64,000 bases of DNA. It comes from Micromonospora sp. WMMD1155 (lineage in GTDB: Bacteria; Actinomycetota; Actinomycetes; Mycobacteriales; Micromonosporaceae). This document shows, in pieces, positions 24,021 to 33,242 of this stretch. The stretch is from the NCBI RefSeq assembly GCF_029581275.1, contig NZ_CP120742.1, forward strand, positions 7,130,501 through 7,194,500, read 5' to 3'. How positions within the stretch are numbered: the first letter of the stretch is position 1; the number at the start of each line of letters is the position of its first letter. A program made the position numbers and the translations under genes. The notes under the pieces are model-generated. The model made no database searches, was not told where the DNA came from, and saw only the letters and a list, made by a program, of their open reading frames with translations.

Positions 24021-25322
24021 TCACGGAAGCACCGCCGCGAAGTCGTGGTCCGGGTCCATCGGCCCGGCGACGGCGAGGCGTGACCGACCGACGTCCCAGA
24101 GCTCGGCCGCCACCGCGTCGACGTCCTCCGCGCGGACGGCGGCGATACCGTCGAGAACCTCGGACACCGACTCCGCGACGCCCGTGAAGAGCCGGCTGCT
24201 CGCGATCCGGGTCATGCGGGAATAGGTGTCCTCCTGGCCGAGCACGAACTTGCCGGCCAGTTGCCGTTTTCCACGGTCGAGCTCATCGCCGGTCAGGCCG
24301 CGCCCCCGCAGGTCGACGACCTGTTCACCGAGGCAGGCGAGCAGGTCGTCGACCTTCGCGGGCGCACACCCCGCGAACAGCACGAAGGTGCCGGTCTCCC
24401 GGTAGCTCGTCGCGTAGGAGCCGACCGCGTAGGCCAGTCCGCGCCTCTCGCGTACCTCCTGGAAGAGGCGCGAGGACAGGCCGCCACCGAAGGCCGTGCC
24501 GAGCACCGTCATCGCGTACCGCCGGGGGTCGGTGTGGCCCAGGCCGCGCACGCCGAGCGTGACGTGCGCCTGCTCCCACGGCCGGTGCAGCGCCCGCACC
24601 CGCGGCCCGCCGTCGCGCATCCGGACGTCGACGGCGGCGGCGTCCACGCCTGCGGCCGTGCCCCGCCATCCGGCGCGGTCCACCGCCGCGGCGGCCAGCT
24701 CGACCAGATCGTCGTGGCGCACGTTGCCGGCCGCGGCGATCAGCACCCGGTCGGGCCGGTAGTGCCGGTGGTAGAAGTCGCGCACGTCGTCGGCGTCGAT
24801 CGCCAGGACGGACTCACGGGTGCCGACCGCGGGGCGGGCCAGCGAGCCGTCGCCGAATATCGCCCGGCCCAGCAGCGTCCGTACCACGTTGCCCGGGTCG
24901 TCCTCCTGCATCGCCAGCTCACCGAGGATGACCCGCCGCTCGGCCTCGACGTCGTCGGCCTCCAGTCGTGGGCTGGTGAGCAGGTCGAGCAGCAGGTCGA
25001 CGGCGAGGGGCAGCTCGGTGTCGCGCACCCGCACGTGGAAGAAGGTCAGCTCCTTGGACGCCTGCGCGTTGGAGTCGCCACCCACCGCGTCGATGGCACG
25101 GGCCACCTGGAGGGCGTCGCGTCGCTGGGTGCCCTTGAAGAGCAGGTGTTCGAGGAAGTGCGAGAGGCCGCCGAGGGCGGCCGGTTCGTCGCAGGAGCCG
25201 GCGTCGACGAACGCGCCCAGGGCCACCGACGACATCGACGGCACGGTCTCGGTGATCACGCGCAGCCCGCCGGGCAGTGTGGTCTCCCGGATCGTCGCCG
25301 CCAGCTGGCTCTCGTCGACCAC
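24021..25322 (-). CDS. M16-family zinc metallopeptidase
   Basis: A 433-aa protein with the inverted zinc motif HFLEH (HxxEH) near the N-terminus and two M16 repeats (residues about 10-210 and 215-425), the second containing the R-x-x-x-G-L-A-Y motif (RERRGLAYAVGSY). GTG 25322 is preferred because GAAGGGAGGG precedes it. Most actinobacteria carry an M16B housekeeping enzyme near polynucleotide phosphorylase, and that context is absent here. M16 enzymes also trim precursor peptides in some pathways (for example AlbF for subtilosin), so its place next to the peptide genes is suggestive. It is not in the operon, so the link is inference. Confidence 0.9.
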   Translation of the reverse strand: MVDESQLAATIRETTLPGGLRVITETVPSMSSVALGAFVDAGSCDEPAALGGLSHFLEHLLFKGTQRRDALQVARAIDAVGGDSNAQASKELTFFHVRVRDTELPLAVDLLLDLLTSPRLEADDVEAERRVILGELAMQEDDPGNVVRTLLGRAIFGDGSLARPAVGTRESVLAIDADDVRDFYHRHYRPDRVLIAAAGNVRHDDLVELAAAAVDRAGWRGTAAGVDAAAVDVRMRDGGPRVRALHRPWEQAHVTLGVRGLGHTDPRRYAMTVLGTAFGGGLSSRLFQEVRERRGLAYAVGSYATSYRETGTFVLFAGCAPAKVDDLLACLGEQVVDLRGRGLTGDELDRGKRQLAGKFVLGQEDTYSRMTRIASSRLFTGVAESVSEVLDGIAAVRAEDVDAVAAELWDVGRSRLAVAGPMDPDHDFAAVLP

Positions 25323-25506
25323 GCCGCCCTCCCTTCCTCGCACCCCACCGTCGCACATCGGGTGCCCGTCCGGCCCCTGCCCGTTCGGCGACCCCGACCG
25401 GCGCTGGCCCATCGGTCAGGTCGGTTGGTCTGCCGCCCACAGCCGGCGGCGCTGAAGAATTCGGAGGTGACGGACCCGACCCGGGTCGGACCGAAGGGCG
25501 GGAACC

Positions 25507-26295
25507 ATGACCAGATACCCACGGGCGGCGCTACGCGCCGTCGCCATCGCACTGTGCCCGCTGGTCGTCGCGGCCGCCGTGGCCCTCCACGCGTCCGCGG
25601 CGTCCGCGACCACCAGCACCCGATTGGTGTCCACAGTGGAGCAGGACTGCTACGAGTTCAACGAGATGCTGCTCGCGCCGCTGACCGAGTTGCGCGCGGC
25701 GGTGCCCGCACGTTACGAGATCGCACCGTTCCCACCCAGCCCGGACCTGGGCTACCTGCTGGTCTCCGACCACCACTGCGGACGGGTGGAGGTCAACGGT
25801 CACCGGTGGCCCGGACGGCACGTCAGCACCATGGGCCTGACGCTGCTGCAATCGCGCGACGGCGTACCCCAGGAGGCGTTCTTCCAGCTCTGGTACGGCA
25901 CCACCAACCTGTCGCTGGTGGCGCAGGCCCAGCTGCTCGGCCTGAAGGTACGGCCGGTGGCCGCCACCCAGTCCGTCGTGGCCGACGCCGAGGGCCGCAG
26001 CCGGATCACCATGGCCTTTCAGGGCGCCGGGCTGGACCACAGGCGTACCGCCCTGGTCACCGAACCGGCGGCCACCCCGGTCACCGAGGTGCCGAGCGCT
26101 CCGATCTACGCCGCCGGACGCCGCGGCGAGGTGACGTTGGCGTACCAGAACGCCCTGCGCCCCTCCAGCGTGGCGACGGTCGACGTGACGATCGACGCCG
26201 GCACCCGGCTGGCCGAGTTCGGCCTCCCGCCCGACTACGCCGGCGACATCGCGTTCCGCCGGGGCGGCTGGCGCAGCACCATCACCGCGAGCTGA
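25507..26295 (+). CDS. Secreted protein of unknown function
   Basis: A 262-aa protein with a Sec signal peptide: RAALRAVAIALCP-type basic and hydrophobic start, probable cleavage after ASAASA near residue 35. The mature part has two Cys, one soon after the cleavage site and one at about residue 97, that could pair. No domain was recognised. AAGGGCGGGAA precedes the ATG. It is divergent from the M16 gene and convergent with the methyltransferase. Confidence 0.75.
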   Translation: MTRYPRAALRAVAIALCPLVVAAAVALHASAASATTSTRLVSTVEQDCYEFNEMLLAPLTELRAAVPARYEIAPFPPSPDLGYLLVSDHHCGRVEVNGHRWPGRHVSTMGLTLLQSRDGVPQEAFFQLWYGTTNLSLVAQAQLLGLKVRPVAATQSVVADAEGRSRITMAFQGAGLDHRRTALVTEPAATPVTEVPSAPIYAAGRRGEVTLAYQNALRPSSVATVDVTIDAGTRLAEFGLPPDYAGDIAFRRGGWRSTITAS

Positions 26296-26298
26296 GCG

Positions 26299-26925
26299 TC
26301 ACCTGCGGGTCGCCGCCACGGCGTGCAGGATCGGCACCGGCCCACGCCGGCTCACCGCGCGCCACCCGACGACCCGCAGGCCGGCATCGGCCAGCAGCCG
26401 GCCCATCGCGGGTCGGCTGCGCGGCCGGTTACCGGCACCCACCATCGGTGCGACGGGACGCAGCCAGCCCACCGCGAACAGGTCGGCGATCACCAGCAGC
26501 CCACCCGGGGCGAGCACCCGGGCCGCCTCCCGCAGCCCTTCGACGGGACGCGGCCAGAAGTTGAACGCCATGGTGCTGACCACCACGGCGAAGGTGCCGT
26601 CGGCGAAGGGCAGCGGGTCGGCGCCGGCGCAGACCACCTGCGCGCCGACGGGTAGTCGCCGACGGGCGATGCGCGCCATCTGCTCGGCCGGATCGGCGCC
26701 GACCAGGCGCGCGCCGGGGAGGCGGGACGCCGCCGTCTCCAGCAGGGCCCCGGTGCCGCAGCCGACATCCAGCAGCGACGCCGGCTCGGTCGTCAACGTG
26801 GCCACCCAGTCGAGGGTGGTCCGATGCAGGGGTGCGAAGATCCTTTGCACGCCATCGTCGTCGTAGCTCGGTGCCCACTGGTTGAAACGGGCCACCGACT
26901 GGGCTTCACGGCCATGCTCATCCAT
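26299..26925 (-). CDS. Class I SAM-dependent methyltransferase
   Basis: A 208-aa protein of the UbiE/Methyltransf_11 type: motif I LLDVGCGTGAL, post-I acidic GADPAEQM, motif II FAVVVSTMAFNFW and motif III LAPGGLLVIADLF. The small-molecule substrate is unknown. The start is uncertain: the frame extends to a GTG at 26967, but the ATG at 26925 gives the usual N-terminus (VARFNQWAPSYD close to the start). Neither has a clear ribosome site. It runs convergently with the secreted protein gene, with only 3 nt between them. Confidence 0.85.
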   Translation of the reverse strand: MDEHGREAQSVARFNQWAPSYDDDGVQRIFAPLHRTTLDWVATLTTEPASLLDVGCGTGALLETAASRLPGARLVGADPAEQMARIARRRLPVGAQVVCAGADPLPFADGTFAVVVSTMAFNFWPRPVEGLREAARVLAPGGLLVIADLFAVGWLRPVAPMVGAGNRPRSRPAMGRLLADAGLRVVGWRAVSRRGPVPILHAVAATRR

Positions 26926-27037
26926 CGCGGTGATTATGTCATGGCCTGGGAGTACCACACGTGACACTTTCAGTGACTTCCGGACGATCTAGGCCCCAAC
27001 AATCTATTTGGTGGTATTTTCCGTCACTCAACCGTCC

Positions 27038-27043
27038 TATATT
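27038..27043 (+). promoter_or_regulatory. Possible -10 box for the GNAT gene
   Basis: TATATT in an AT-rich island (26930-27055) between the divergent methyltransferase and GNAT genes. No -35 at standard spacing was convincing. Confidence 0.3.
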
Positions 27044-27083
27044 GAGCTTCCCTCAGGGACGGCTCGACGGAGAGGTGACGACG

Positions 27084-27632
27084 ATGCATCCGTGGACCGG
27101 TACGAGCGTCCGGCTACGCGCCCTGGAGCCGAGTGACTGGCCGGTCCTGCGCCGAATCGCCGAGGACGCCGATTACGCCGAACAGGGCGGCGTCGTACCA
27201 CCCCGGCCGGCCACGGTGTTCCAGCGGCGCACCTCCCCCGAGATCACCGCCCGCGAGGACGACGAGTTCACCCTCGCCATCGTCGACACCCAGGATGAGG
27301 AGGTCCTCGGCACCGTGTCGACCCGGATGGCGCAACCCTGGAACGGCACCTTCGGCGCGAGCATCGCGCTGGACGCGGAGCGGCGCGGCAGGGGGCACGC
27401 CACCGAGGCGGCCGTCCTCCTGCTGCGCTACATGTTCAGCGAGCGGCGTTACCAGAAGTGCAACGTCGAGGTGCTGCCGTTCAACCGCCCGTCACTGCGG
27501 CTCTGTGAACGCCTGGGTTTCGTCGAGGAGGGACGCCGACGCCGCAGCCACTTCGGGCGGGGTCGACAGCACGACATCGTCCTGCTCGGCATCACCGCCG
27601 AGGAGTACCTGGAGCAGTGGCAGAACGCCTAG
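27084..27632 (+). CDS. GNAT-family N-acetyltransferase
   Basis: A 182-aa acetyltransferase of the RimJ/RimL type: VRLRALEPSDWPVL at the N-terminus, the acetyl-CoA loop ERRGRGHATEA, then NVEVLPFNRPSLRLCERLGF. ATG 27084 is 8 nt after GGAGAGG. Its stop codon TAG is part of a CTAG duplicated by a mobile element that begins at the same point (see next entry). Confidence 0.9.
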   Translation: MHPWTGTSVRLRALEPSDWPVLRRIAEDADYAEQGGVVPPRPATVFQRRTSPEITAREDDEFTLAIVDTQDEEVLGTVSTRMAQPWNGTFGASIALDAERRGRGHATEAAVLLLRYMFSERRYQKCNVEVLPFNRPSLRLCERLGFVEEGRRRRSHFGRGRQHDIVLLGITAEEYLEQWQNA

Positions 27633-27797
27633 GGCGTGTGTCAAGGCCCTCGGTCGAGCCGAGGCGGAGTCCAGGCGGCGATCCGGCAAGGCGGAGATGG
27701 GCTCGGATACCGGTGTTGTGTCCGGGCCCATCTCCAACGCAGCCGGGCGTCGTCTGGGCCCGCCGCAGGCCGGCCAGGGGCTTGACACACGCCCTAG
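27629..27797. mobile_element. 169-bp MITE-like element with CTAG target duplication
   Basis: The ends are a perfect 17-bp inverted repeat (27629-27645 and 27781-27797), made of CTAG plus GGCGTGTGTCAAG. CTAG at both ends fits a target-site duplication of the kind made by IS5-type elements. There is no internal transposase. An internal hairpin with arms GGAGATGGGC and GCCCATCTCC is present. It is inserted exactly at a CTAG that supplies the stop codons of the two flanking convergent genes, and both stops remain intact. Probably a non-autonomous IS derivative. Confidence 0.7.
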
Positions 27798-28117
27798 ATG
27801 GGCTCGCCGGCCACGCCACTGAACCCGACGAGGCCGTTGTCCTTCGCCATGGACAGGACCTCTGGCAGATAGTCGAGTTGGCGGACGGACAGCGTCAGCA
27901 GCACATACTTCAGCGCGTCATCCGGGCTGTCCGCGAGGTCGAACTCCGAGGGCTCCAACACGTCTTCGAGGTCCGCCCAGCGAGCGAGCAGCCCGTCTCG
28001 GAACCGTCCCACGTCCGAGCTGGAGAGCAGGTCGCTGGTGTCGCCCTCGGCGAGCCTGTCGAAGATCTCCTCGGGATCACCCAGACCGCGCTTCCAGAAA
28101 CCGAAATCACTACTCAC
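27794..28117 (-). CDS. Small acidic protein, unknown
   Basis: A 107-aa soluble, acidic protein (DPEEIFDRLAEGD, DLADSPDDALKY). No domain recognised. Size, acidity and the isolated setting resemble small immunity-type proteins, but this is only an impression. The start is the GTG at 28117. Its TAG stop lies in the right-hand CTAG of the MITE. Confidence 0.7.
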   Translation of the reverse strand: MSSDFGFWKRGLGDPEEIFDRLAEGDTSDLLSSSDVGRFRDGLLARWADLEDVLEPSEFDLADSPDDALKYVLLTLSVRQLDYLPEVLSMAKDNGLVGFSGVAGEPI

Positions 28118-28192
28118 GTCGGCATCCTAGGCAGTGGACGTCGTGTCCGGCTCCCCCTCGGTCGGGCTTCGCTCTCGCCCGCCGTGTCGGCG

Positions 28193-28636
28193 CTACGGGC
28201 GAGCCTGCGCCGGCGCCACCGCCGTCGTGCGACGACCCGCGCCGCTGACCGCCGCCGCACCGGCACTGACCAGGATCGCCAGGACCGCGACGATGCCACC
28301 GAGGCCCGGCCGGGCCACTACCGTGGGCACCGCTCCACTGAACAAGGCCGACGCGTCGTCGTAGCCGAGCAGGAGGAGGATCGCCGATCCGACGGCGACC
28401 AGACTCAGGACGGCGACGGCTGCCAGGGTGAGTGGTTGTCGGGCGGTCCGAGCGAGTACGGCCCAGACGACACACGCGTGCAGCGCCACCACACTGCCCA
28501 CGTACAAACCCCAACCGGGGAATCTGCTGAGCGGCACCGCGATGTCGCCGTAGTCGGCCCAGGGAAGAGCGACGATGGCGACCAGGCTTCCGACGGCACC
28601 GACGACGGCTGCGGAGAGTGCGACGTTCCTCGTCAT
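28193..28636 (-). CDS. Small integral membrane protein, unknown
   Basis: A 147-aa protein with four hydrophobic segments and an Ala/Gly-rich, basic C-terminus. It contains PWADYGDIAVPLSRFPGWGLY after the first segment, a pattern common in small actinobacterial membrane proteins without known function. It lies 64 nt downstream of the serine protease gene on the same strand, so it may be cotranscribed. Confidence 0.75.
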   Translation of the reverse strand: MTRNVALSAAVVGAVGSLVAIVALPWADYGDIAVPLSRFPGWGLYVGSVVALHACVVWAVLARTARQPLTLAAVAVLSLVAVGSAILLLLGYDDASALFSGAVPTVVARPGLGGIVAVLAILVSAGAAAVSGAGRRTTAVAPAQARP

Positions 28637-28700
28637 GGATCGACCTCCTTGACGCTGGGCGTGGCGGGATCAGGCCCGCCACGCCCAACCAGTCTGCTTC

Positions 28701-29933
28701 CTACGACGTCTGGAGTGAGACGCCGAGCGCCGTCAACGCCGGGGGTACCTCGGTCCAGAGGATGTACTCGTAGGAGACGCCCTCCTGAACCGGCACACTG
28801 CCGGCACTGACGATGCCACGCGCGGCGACGAACCCGTCCGACCGGATCGACCATACCGGTCCGCCGCTGTCACCGTGCGCGACGGACGAGCATCCCGCGC
28901 ACCGATGACCCTCGACGCCTTGGCGAACCTTCCCGGTGTCGTCCGACCATTGGACGTACTCGTTCACCACCTCGATCTGGCAGCGGTTCGGGTAGCTGGT
29001 GTATCCGCTCTGGCAGACGAGTTCGCCGTCCCACGAGTACTGGCCCGAGCGGACGTCGAAGACGTAGTCGTCGTTGACCCAGACGCCCGAGGAGGTGTTC
29101 ACGTTGAAGATGGCGGCGTCGTTCAGGTCGTTCTCGGCCTTGATCTCGCCGATGTTGTCGCCGTCCATCGACTCGATGTCGTCACCGTTGTCGTAGCAGT
29201 GCTCGGCGGTGAGCAGATATTCGGTGCCGGATGGGTTGCGCACGCCGAAGGCCGCCGTGCAGGTCCAGCCGGAGGCTTCCCAGCCCCATCTGATCGGGAT
29301 TCCGCCCGGGTACGGCGCGCTGGGACTCTCCCTACTCACATTGTGAATGGGGTTGCCGGCCACATACTCGATGTCCGCCGCGGCCATCGCGCTGCCCACC
29401 GCTGCCGCGACCGTCTGGGAGAGCGGCCCGACCGCCTTGGGATCGTTCACCCGCACCTGAAGGCCCCGGCCGTCACTGGGCAGCACGATCGAGTACACCT
29501 TGAGGCCCGTCGCGCGGTGGGTGCTCGCCGCCTTCCAGATCTGACTGCTCGCCTTCTCCATCTGTACGCGCGAGTAGCGACTGATACGGATATCGACAGG
29601 CGCCGTGGCACGCTGTGCGGCCGAGACGTCGGCCAGTGCGCGCCCCACGAGCTGGTCGGCCTTGCCGCGATCGGTGACGTGGAGAGTGACCCTGCCCGCG
29701 TCCCTGTCGATCTTCAAACCGGCGAAGATGTCGCGGTAGCCGCGCTCGGCGATCTCTCCGATCTCCGCCGCCACCTCCTGCGCCGGCGTCGCCCTGACGA
29801 GCCCCGAAGCCTGCCCCGCGTTGCGGCCGCCCTCCGGATCATCCGCTGACGCCGAAGCCGGAGTCGTCAACCCGCCGGCGACGATCACGCCGGTCGCCAG
29901 AGCGCCCAGAAAACGTCGATGCTCTCGTCTCAT
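28701..29933 (-). CDS. Secreted trypsin-like serine protease with propeptide
   Basis: A 410-aa preproprotein. It has a signal peptide (RRFLGALATGVIVAGG... ASA), a pro-region of about 165 residues, then a chymotrypsin-fold protease with LLTAEHC (His), NDLNDAAIF (Asp) and GDSGGPV (Ser), plus Cys pairs expected to form disulfides. The length and layout resemble the alpha-lytic/streptogrisin-type proteases of actinomycetes. ATG 29933 is chosen for GGGGAGG six nt upstream. It would act outside the cell. Confidence 0.9.
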   Translation of the reverse strand: MRREHRRFLGALATGVIVAGGLTTPASASADDPEGGRNAGQASGLVRATPAQEVAAEIGEIAERGYRDIFAGLKIDRDAGRVTLHVTDRGKADQLVGRALADVSAAQRATAPVDIRISRYSRVQMEKASSQIWKAASTHRATGLKVYSIVLPSDGRGLQVRVNDPKAVGPLSQTVAAAVGSAMAAADIEYVAGNPIHNVSRESPSAPYPGGIPIRWGWEASGWTCTAAFGVRNPSGTEYLLTAEHCYDNGDDIESMDGDNIGEIKAENDLNDAAIFNVNTSSGVWVNDDYVFDVRSGQYSWDGELVCQSGYTSYPNRCQIEVVNEYVQWSDDTGKVRQGVEGHRCAGCSSVAHGDSGGPVWSIRSDGFVAARGIVSAGSVPVQEGVSYEYILWTEVPPALTALGVSLQTS

Positions 29934-29988
29934 CCGACCTCCCCGTTCTTGGGACACAGACGTCCCCCGATACGGCGCACGTTCCGTG

Positions 29989-30032
29989 CACCACGAATAT
30001 CCATCGATACTTGCGGATGGATATTTGTGGTG
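29989..30032. repeat. 44-bp near-perfect inverted repeat in a divergent promoter region
   Basis: Arms 29989-30005 and 30016-30032 (17 bp, one mismatch that can pair as G-T) with a 10-nt centre. It is much AT-richer than its surroundings and lies between the divergent protease and glycosidase-like genes (29934-30161). It could be an operator for a dimeric regulator or a transcript hairpin. Confidence 0.6.
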
Positions 30033-30161
30033 TCAACCACCATCGCCGCCGTGATCACACTCTGGACCGACTGCGGACGACCGCGCCGTCGCCGCCGGCG
30101 GCAGCGCGGATGACTGCCGCACGCCGAGGACGGCGGTCGATGCGGCTACTACCATGCGAGC

Positions 30162-33100
30162 GTGGCTCACATTGCCCCGGACCGCAGGCCGTACCCGCTG
30201 CTCGTCGCCGTGGCGGTCCTGTTGGTGCTCGGCGCGGCCGTGGCCTGGGGCGTCGGCGACGCGCTGGGGCTGAGCCACTCCCCCGCCGCGGTGCCGCGCG
30301 AGGACGCCGTCGCCGCGCCGGAGCGGACACCCGCACCGGTCCCGCCGTTGGCATCACTCGTCGTGCCCGACGAGCCGCGCGTCAGGAAGGCCGCGGCCGC
30401 CGTCGCCGACGCGGTCGTCACCCGCGGCCTGCCCCGGCCGGTGCTCTCCCCGGTCGCGTCCGGCAGGTCCGCCACGGCCGCGCCGGGCACCGCCACGGTC
30501 ACGGACCTGTCGGCGGTCAACACGCTGCGGGCGGGCCTGCTGGCCACTCTCGGCGGGGCCCCCGAGTCGTACCGGCTCGACGTGCACGGCACCGAGCTGA
30601 CCGTCCAGGGTGGCGACGTCGCGGGCATGGCGGCCGGGATGTACCGGCTGGCCGACCGGATCCGCTCCGGTGCCGAGGTGCTCCCCGCGGCGGACGCGGG
30701 TCGGGTGGTCACGCCCCGGCTCGGCCTGCGGTTGACCGACGCGGGTTCGGTGGGGCGCGAGCCCGACCCGGCCGTCTTCGCCGCCGGCGACGACTACGGC
30801 CTGAACACCGACATCGTCGGGTCGGGCGTGCTGCCTCGCGCGCCGTGGGTGGACGCCGCCGCGGTGGCCCGCATCGACGCGCAGTTTCGGCAGTTCGTCG
30901 ACCACTCGGTGGCGCAGGGGTTCAACGGCATCGTCGTGCCCGGCTTCCTGGAGTACGTCACGTTCGCGAAGGTCGGCGACGGGCACGCGGTCTACCCGCC
31001 CGGCGACCCGCACGTCGACCGCGCACGGGCGATGGTCGCGGCGTTCGGCCCCGTCTTCCGGTACGCCGAGGACATGGGCGTGCGGGTCTTCCTGCTGACC
31101 GACATGCTCGCGGTGTCACCTCCGCTGGAGGAGTACCTGACCCGGACCGTCGGCGGCCTCGACGCGGCCGACCCCCGACTGTGGGCGGTCTACCAGGCCG
31201 GTCTGGCCGAGCTGTTCGAGAGCATGCCGTTCGTCGACGGCCTGATGGTCCGCGTCGGCGAGGGCGGCGAGGTGTACGCCGGGACCGGCTGGGACTACTC
31301 GTCACGGCTCGCGGTCACCACGGAAGCGTCCGTGCGCACGATGCTGCGGGCCCTGCTGGACACCGCGGGCCAAGCCGGGAAGGAGATCATCTTCCGAACC
31401 TGGACGGTCGGCGTCGGCGCCGTCGGCGACCTGCACACCAACCCGGAGTCGTACGCGCAGGTCCTCGACGGGCTCGACGACAGGCACCTGATCGTGTCCA
31501 CCAAGTACACCCTGGGAGACTTCTACAGCCACCTACCACTCAACACCACCCTGCTGGGCGGCGGGCACCGCCGCATCGTGGAGTTCCAGGCCCGACGCGA
31601 GTTCGAGGCGTTCGGCTCGCTGCCCAACGACCTCGGCCCGCTGCACCGCCAGGCGCTGCGCGCGTTCCTCGCCGCCAACGGAAACGTCGAGGGTGTCTGG
31701 AACTGGACCCAGGACGGCGGTCCGCTGCGCGCCGGGCCCATGTCGCTGTACCTGCGCACCGGTTTCTGGCAGCTCTACGACCTCAACACGTACGCCGTCG
31801 GCCGTCTGGCCTGGGACCCGCACGCCGACCCGGCGCAGGTCACGGCGGACTGGGCGTATCGCACGTTCTCCGGCGACCCGGCCACCGTCGCCGCGATCGG
31901 GCAGGCGATGGCGCTGTCTCGGCAGGCGGTCACCAAGGGCCTCTACATCGGCCCGTACGCCGACCGGTCGGTGCGGGCGCTCGGGCTGGAACCGCCGCCC
32001 ATGATGTGGATCTTCGAGTGGGACATCCCGACCGGCGACTCCGCGGCGCTGGACAGCATCTACGCGGTGACCGGCGGCCGCGTCGACGAGGCGATCGAGG
32101 AGGGCACGCAGGCCGTCGTGCTGGCCCGACGCATGCGCGACCTCATCGCCGCGACCGAACCGGCGACCTGGCGGGACGCCGAACTGCGGGGCCGCTTCAT
32201 CGCGACTCTCGACTACCAGGTCGACCTGTTCGAGACGCTGGGCGCGTACCGGGCCATGGTGCTGCGGCACGCGCAGTGGCTGGACACGGGTGCCCCCGCC
32301 GCCCGCCACGACTGGCGGCTGGCCGCGGCGGCGTACCACGACGCGCGCGACGCGCACCGGCAGCGCTACGGCGCCGACCTGGACCTGCCCGCGTACAACT
32401 TCACCGCCGCCGACCTCGGGGCGCTGCGCGCCGACCGGGATCCCGCGATGGCCTGGGCGGCCCGGGCGTTACTCGCGTCGATCCTGCTGGTGGTGCTGCT
32501 CGGCCGGTACGGGCGCGGGTTCGGCGCAGCCGCCGCGCGCGGCTTGCTGCTCGGCGCGCTCCGGCCGTGGCGGGTCGCCGCGCTGCCGACGCCCCTGACG
32601 CGGGCGGACCGGGTGTTGGTGTGGCTGATCCCGGCCGTGGTGCTGGTGGCGAGCAGGCTCGTGTCGACCTGGTTCGCCGCGCCGGCGCACCTGCTGGTCA
32701 GCCTCGGTGGGTGGGCGCTGTTCGCCCTCGTCGTACGCCTCGTCGTCGGCCGGCGGGATCCGTTCCACCTGTGGGCCGCGGTCGGCGGTGTCGCGTTGCT
32801 GCGCAGCGTGCTGCTGCTGGCGGCGCTCGCAGGGCGCGGACCGGGCGGTTACTGGTTCGCCTTCTGGACCGCCCCAGGTCTGCGCGCGGCGTACGTCACC
32901 GTGGCGTTCGCGGCGTTCTGCTGGCTGTTCGTGGTCGTCGCCGTGATCCTGCGGGACCGGTACGGCCTGCGCCGCCGAACCGCCGTCGGGCTGACCCTCA
33001 CCGCCGCGGGTGTGCCCCTCGGCGTACTGTCCGCCCTGGTCTGGGTAGTGGGCCTGGAGCGCGCGCTGACGGTGTGGAACGACCAGCTCGCGCTGCTGCC

Positions 33101-33242
33101 CTGGGGTCTGTCCCGCATCCTCGGCATCACCGTCCACCTCGGCATCCCCACCGAACTCCCGGCATACACGGCCGCCGCCGGATTGGCCCTGGCCGCCACC
33201 GGCCTGCTCCTGTCACTCGGCCGCCGCCGGCTCTCCACCTGA
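30162..33242 (+). CDS. Large membrane-anchored glycoside-hydrolase-like protein
   Basis: A 1026-aa protein. One N-terminal membrane segment (12-31) is followed by an extracytoplasmic region of about 700 residues with a beta-rich N-terminal part (GGDVAGMAAGMYRLADRI, as in the N-domains of GH67/GH20-like enzymes) and a probable TIM barrel (RVFLLTDML, FVDGLMVRVGEGGEVY, NVEGVWNWTQDGG). A C-terminal domain of about six to seven membrane helices follows (765-1020). The GH67 (alpha-glucuronidase) likeness is tentative; catalytic residues were not assigned. It ends 30 nt inside the convergent LPxTG-type gene. A cell-surface polysaccharide or glycan-processing role is inferred. Confidence 0.72.
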   Translation: MAHIAPDRRPYPLLVAVAVLLVLGAAVAWGVGDALGLSHSPAAVPREDAVAAPERTPAPVPPLASLVVPDEPRVRKAAAAVADAVVTRGLPRPVLSPVASGRSATAAPGTATVTDLSAVNTLRAGLLATLGGAPESYRLDVHGTELTVQGGDVAGMAAGMYRLADRIRSGAEVLPAADAGRVVTPRLGLRLTDAGSVGREPDPAVFAAGDDYGLNTDIVGSGVLPRAPWVDAAAVARIDAQFRQFVDHSVAQGFNGIVVPGFLEYVTFAKVGDGHAVYPPGDPHVDRARAMVAAFGPVFRYAEDMGVRVFLLTDMLAVSPPLEEYLTRTVGGLDAADPRLWAVYQAGLAELFESMPFVDGLMVRVGEGGEVYAGTGWDYSSRLAVTTEASVRTMLRALLDTAGQAGKEIIFRTWTVGVGAVGDLHTNPESYAQVLDGLDDRHLIVSTKYTLGDFYSHLPLNTTLLGGGHRRIVEFQARREFEAFGSLPNDLGPLHRQALRAFLAANGNVEGVWNWTQDGGPLRAGPMSLYLRTGFWQLYDLNTYAVGRLAWDPHADPAQVTADWAYRTFSGDPATVAAIGQAMALSRQAVTKGLYIGPYADRSVRALGLEPPPMMWIFEWDIPTGDSAALDSIYAVTGGRVDEAIEEGTQAVVLARRMRDLIAATEPATWRDAELRGRFIATLDYQVDLFETLGAYRAMVLRHAQWLDTGAPAARHDWRLAAAAYHDARDAHRQRYGADLDLPAYNFTAADLGALRADRDPAMAWAARALLASILLVVLLGRYGRGFGAAAARGLLLGALRPWRVAALPTPLTRADRVLVWLIPAVVLVASRLVSTWFAAPAHLLVSLGGWALFALVVRLVVGRRDPFHLWAAVGGVALLRSVLLLAALAGRGPGGYWFAFWTAPGLRAAYVTVAFAAFCWLFVVVAVILRDRYGLRRRTAVGLTLTAAGVPLGVLSALVWVVGLERALTVWNDQLALLPWGLSRILGITVHLGIPTELPAYTAAAGLALAATGLLLSLGRRRLST

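Noticed and set aside
23866..24083. Full-length 107-aa reading of the third peptide frame
   Set aside because: After residue 34 the frame becomes Arg/Pro-rich and runs into the M16 gene; a frameshifted remnant explains it better.
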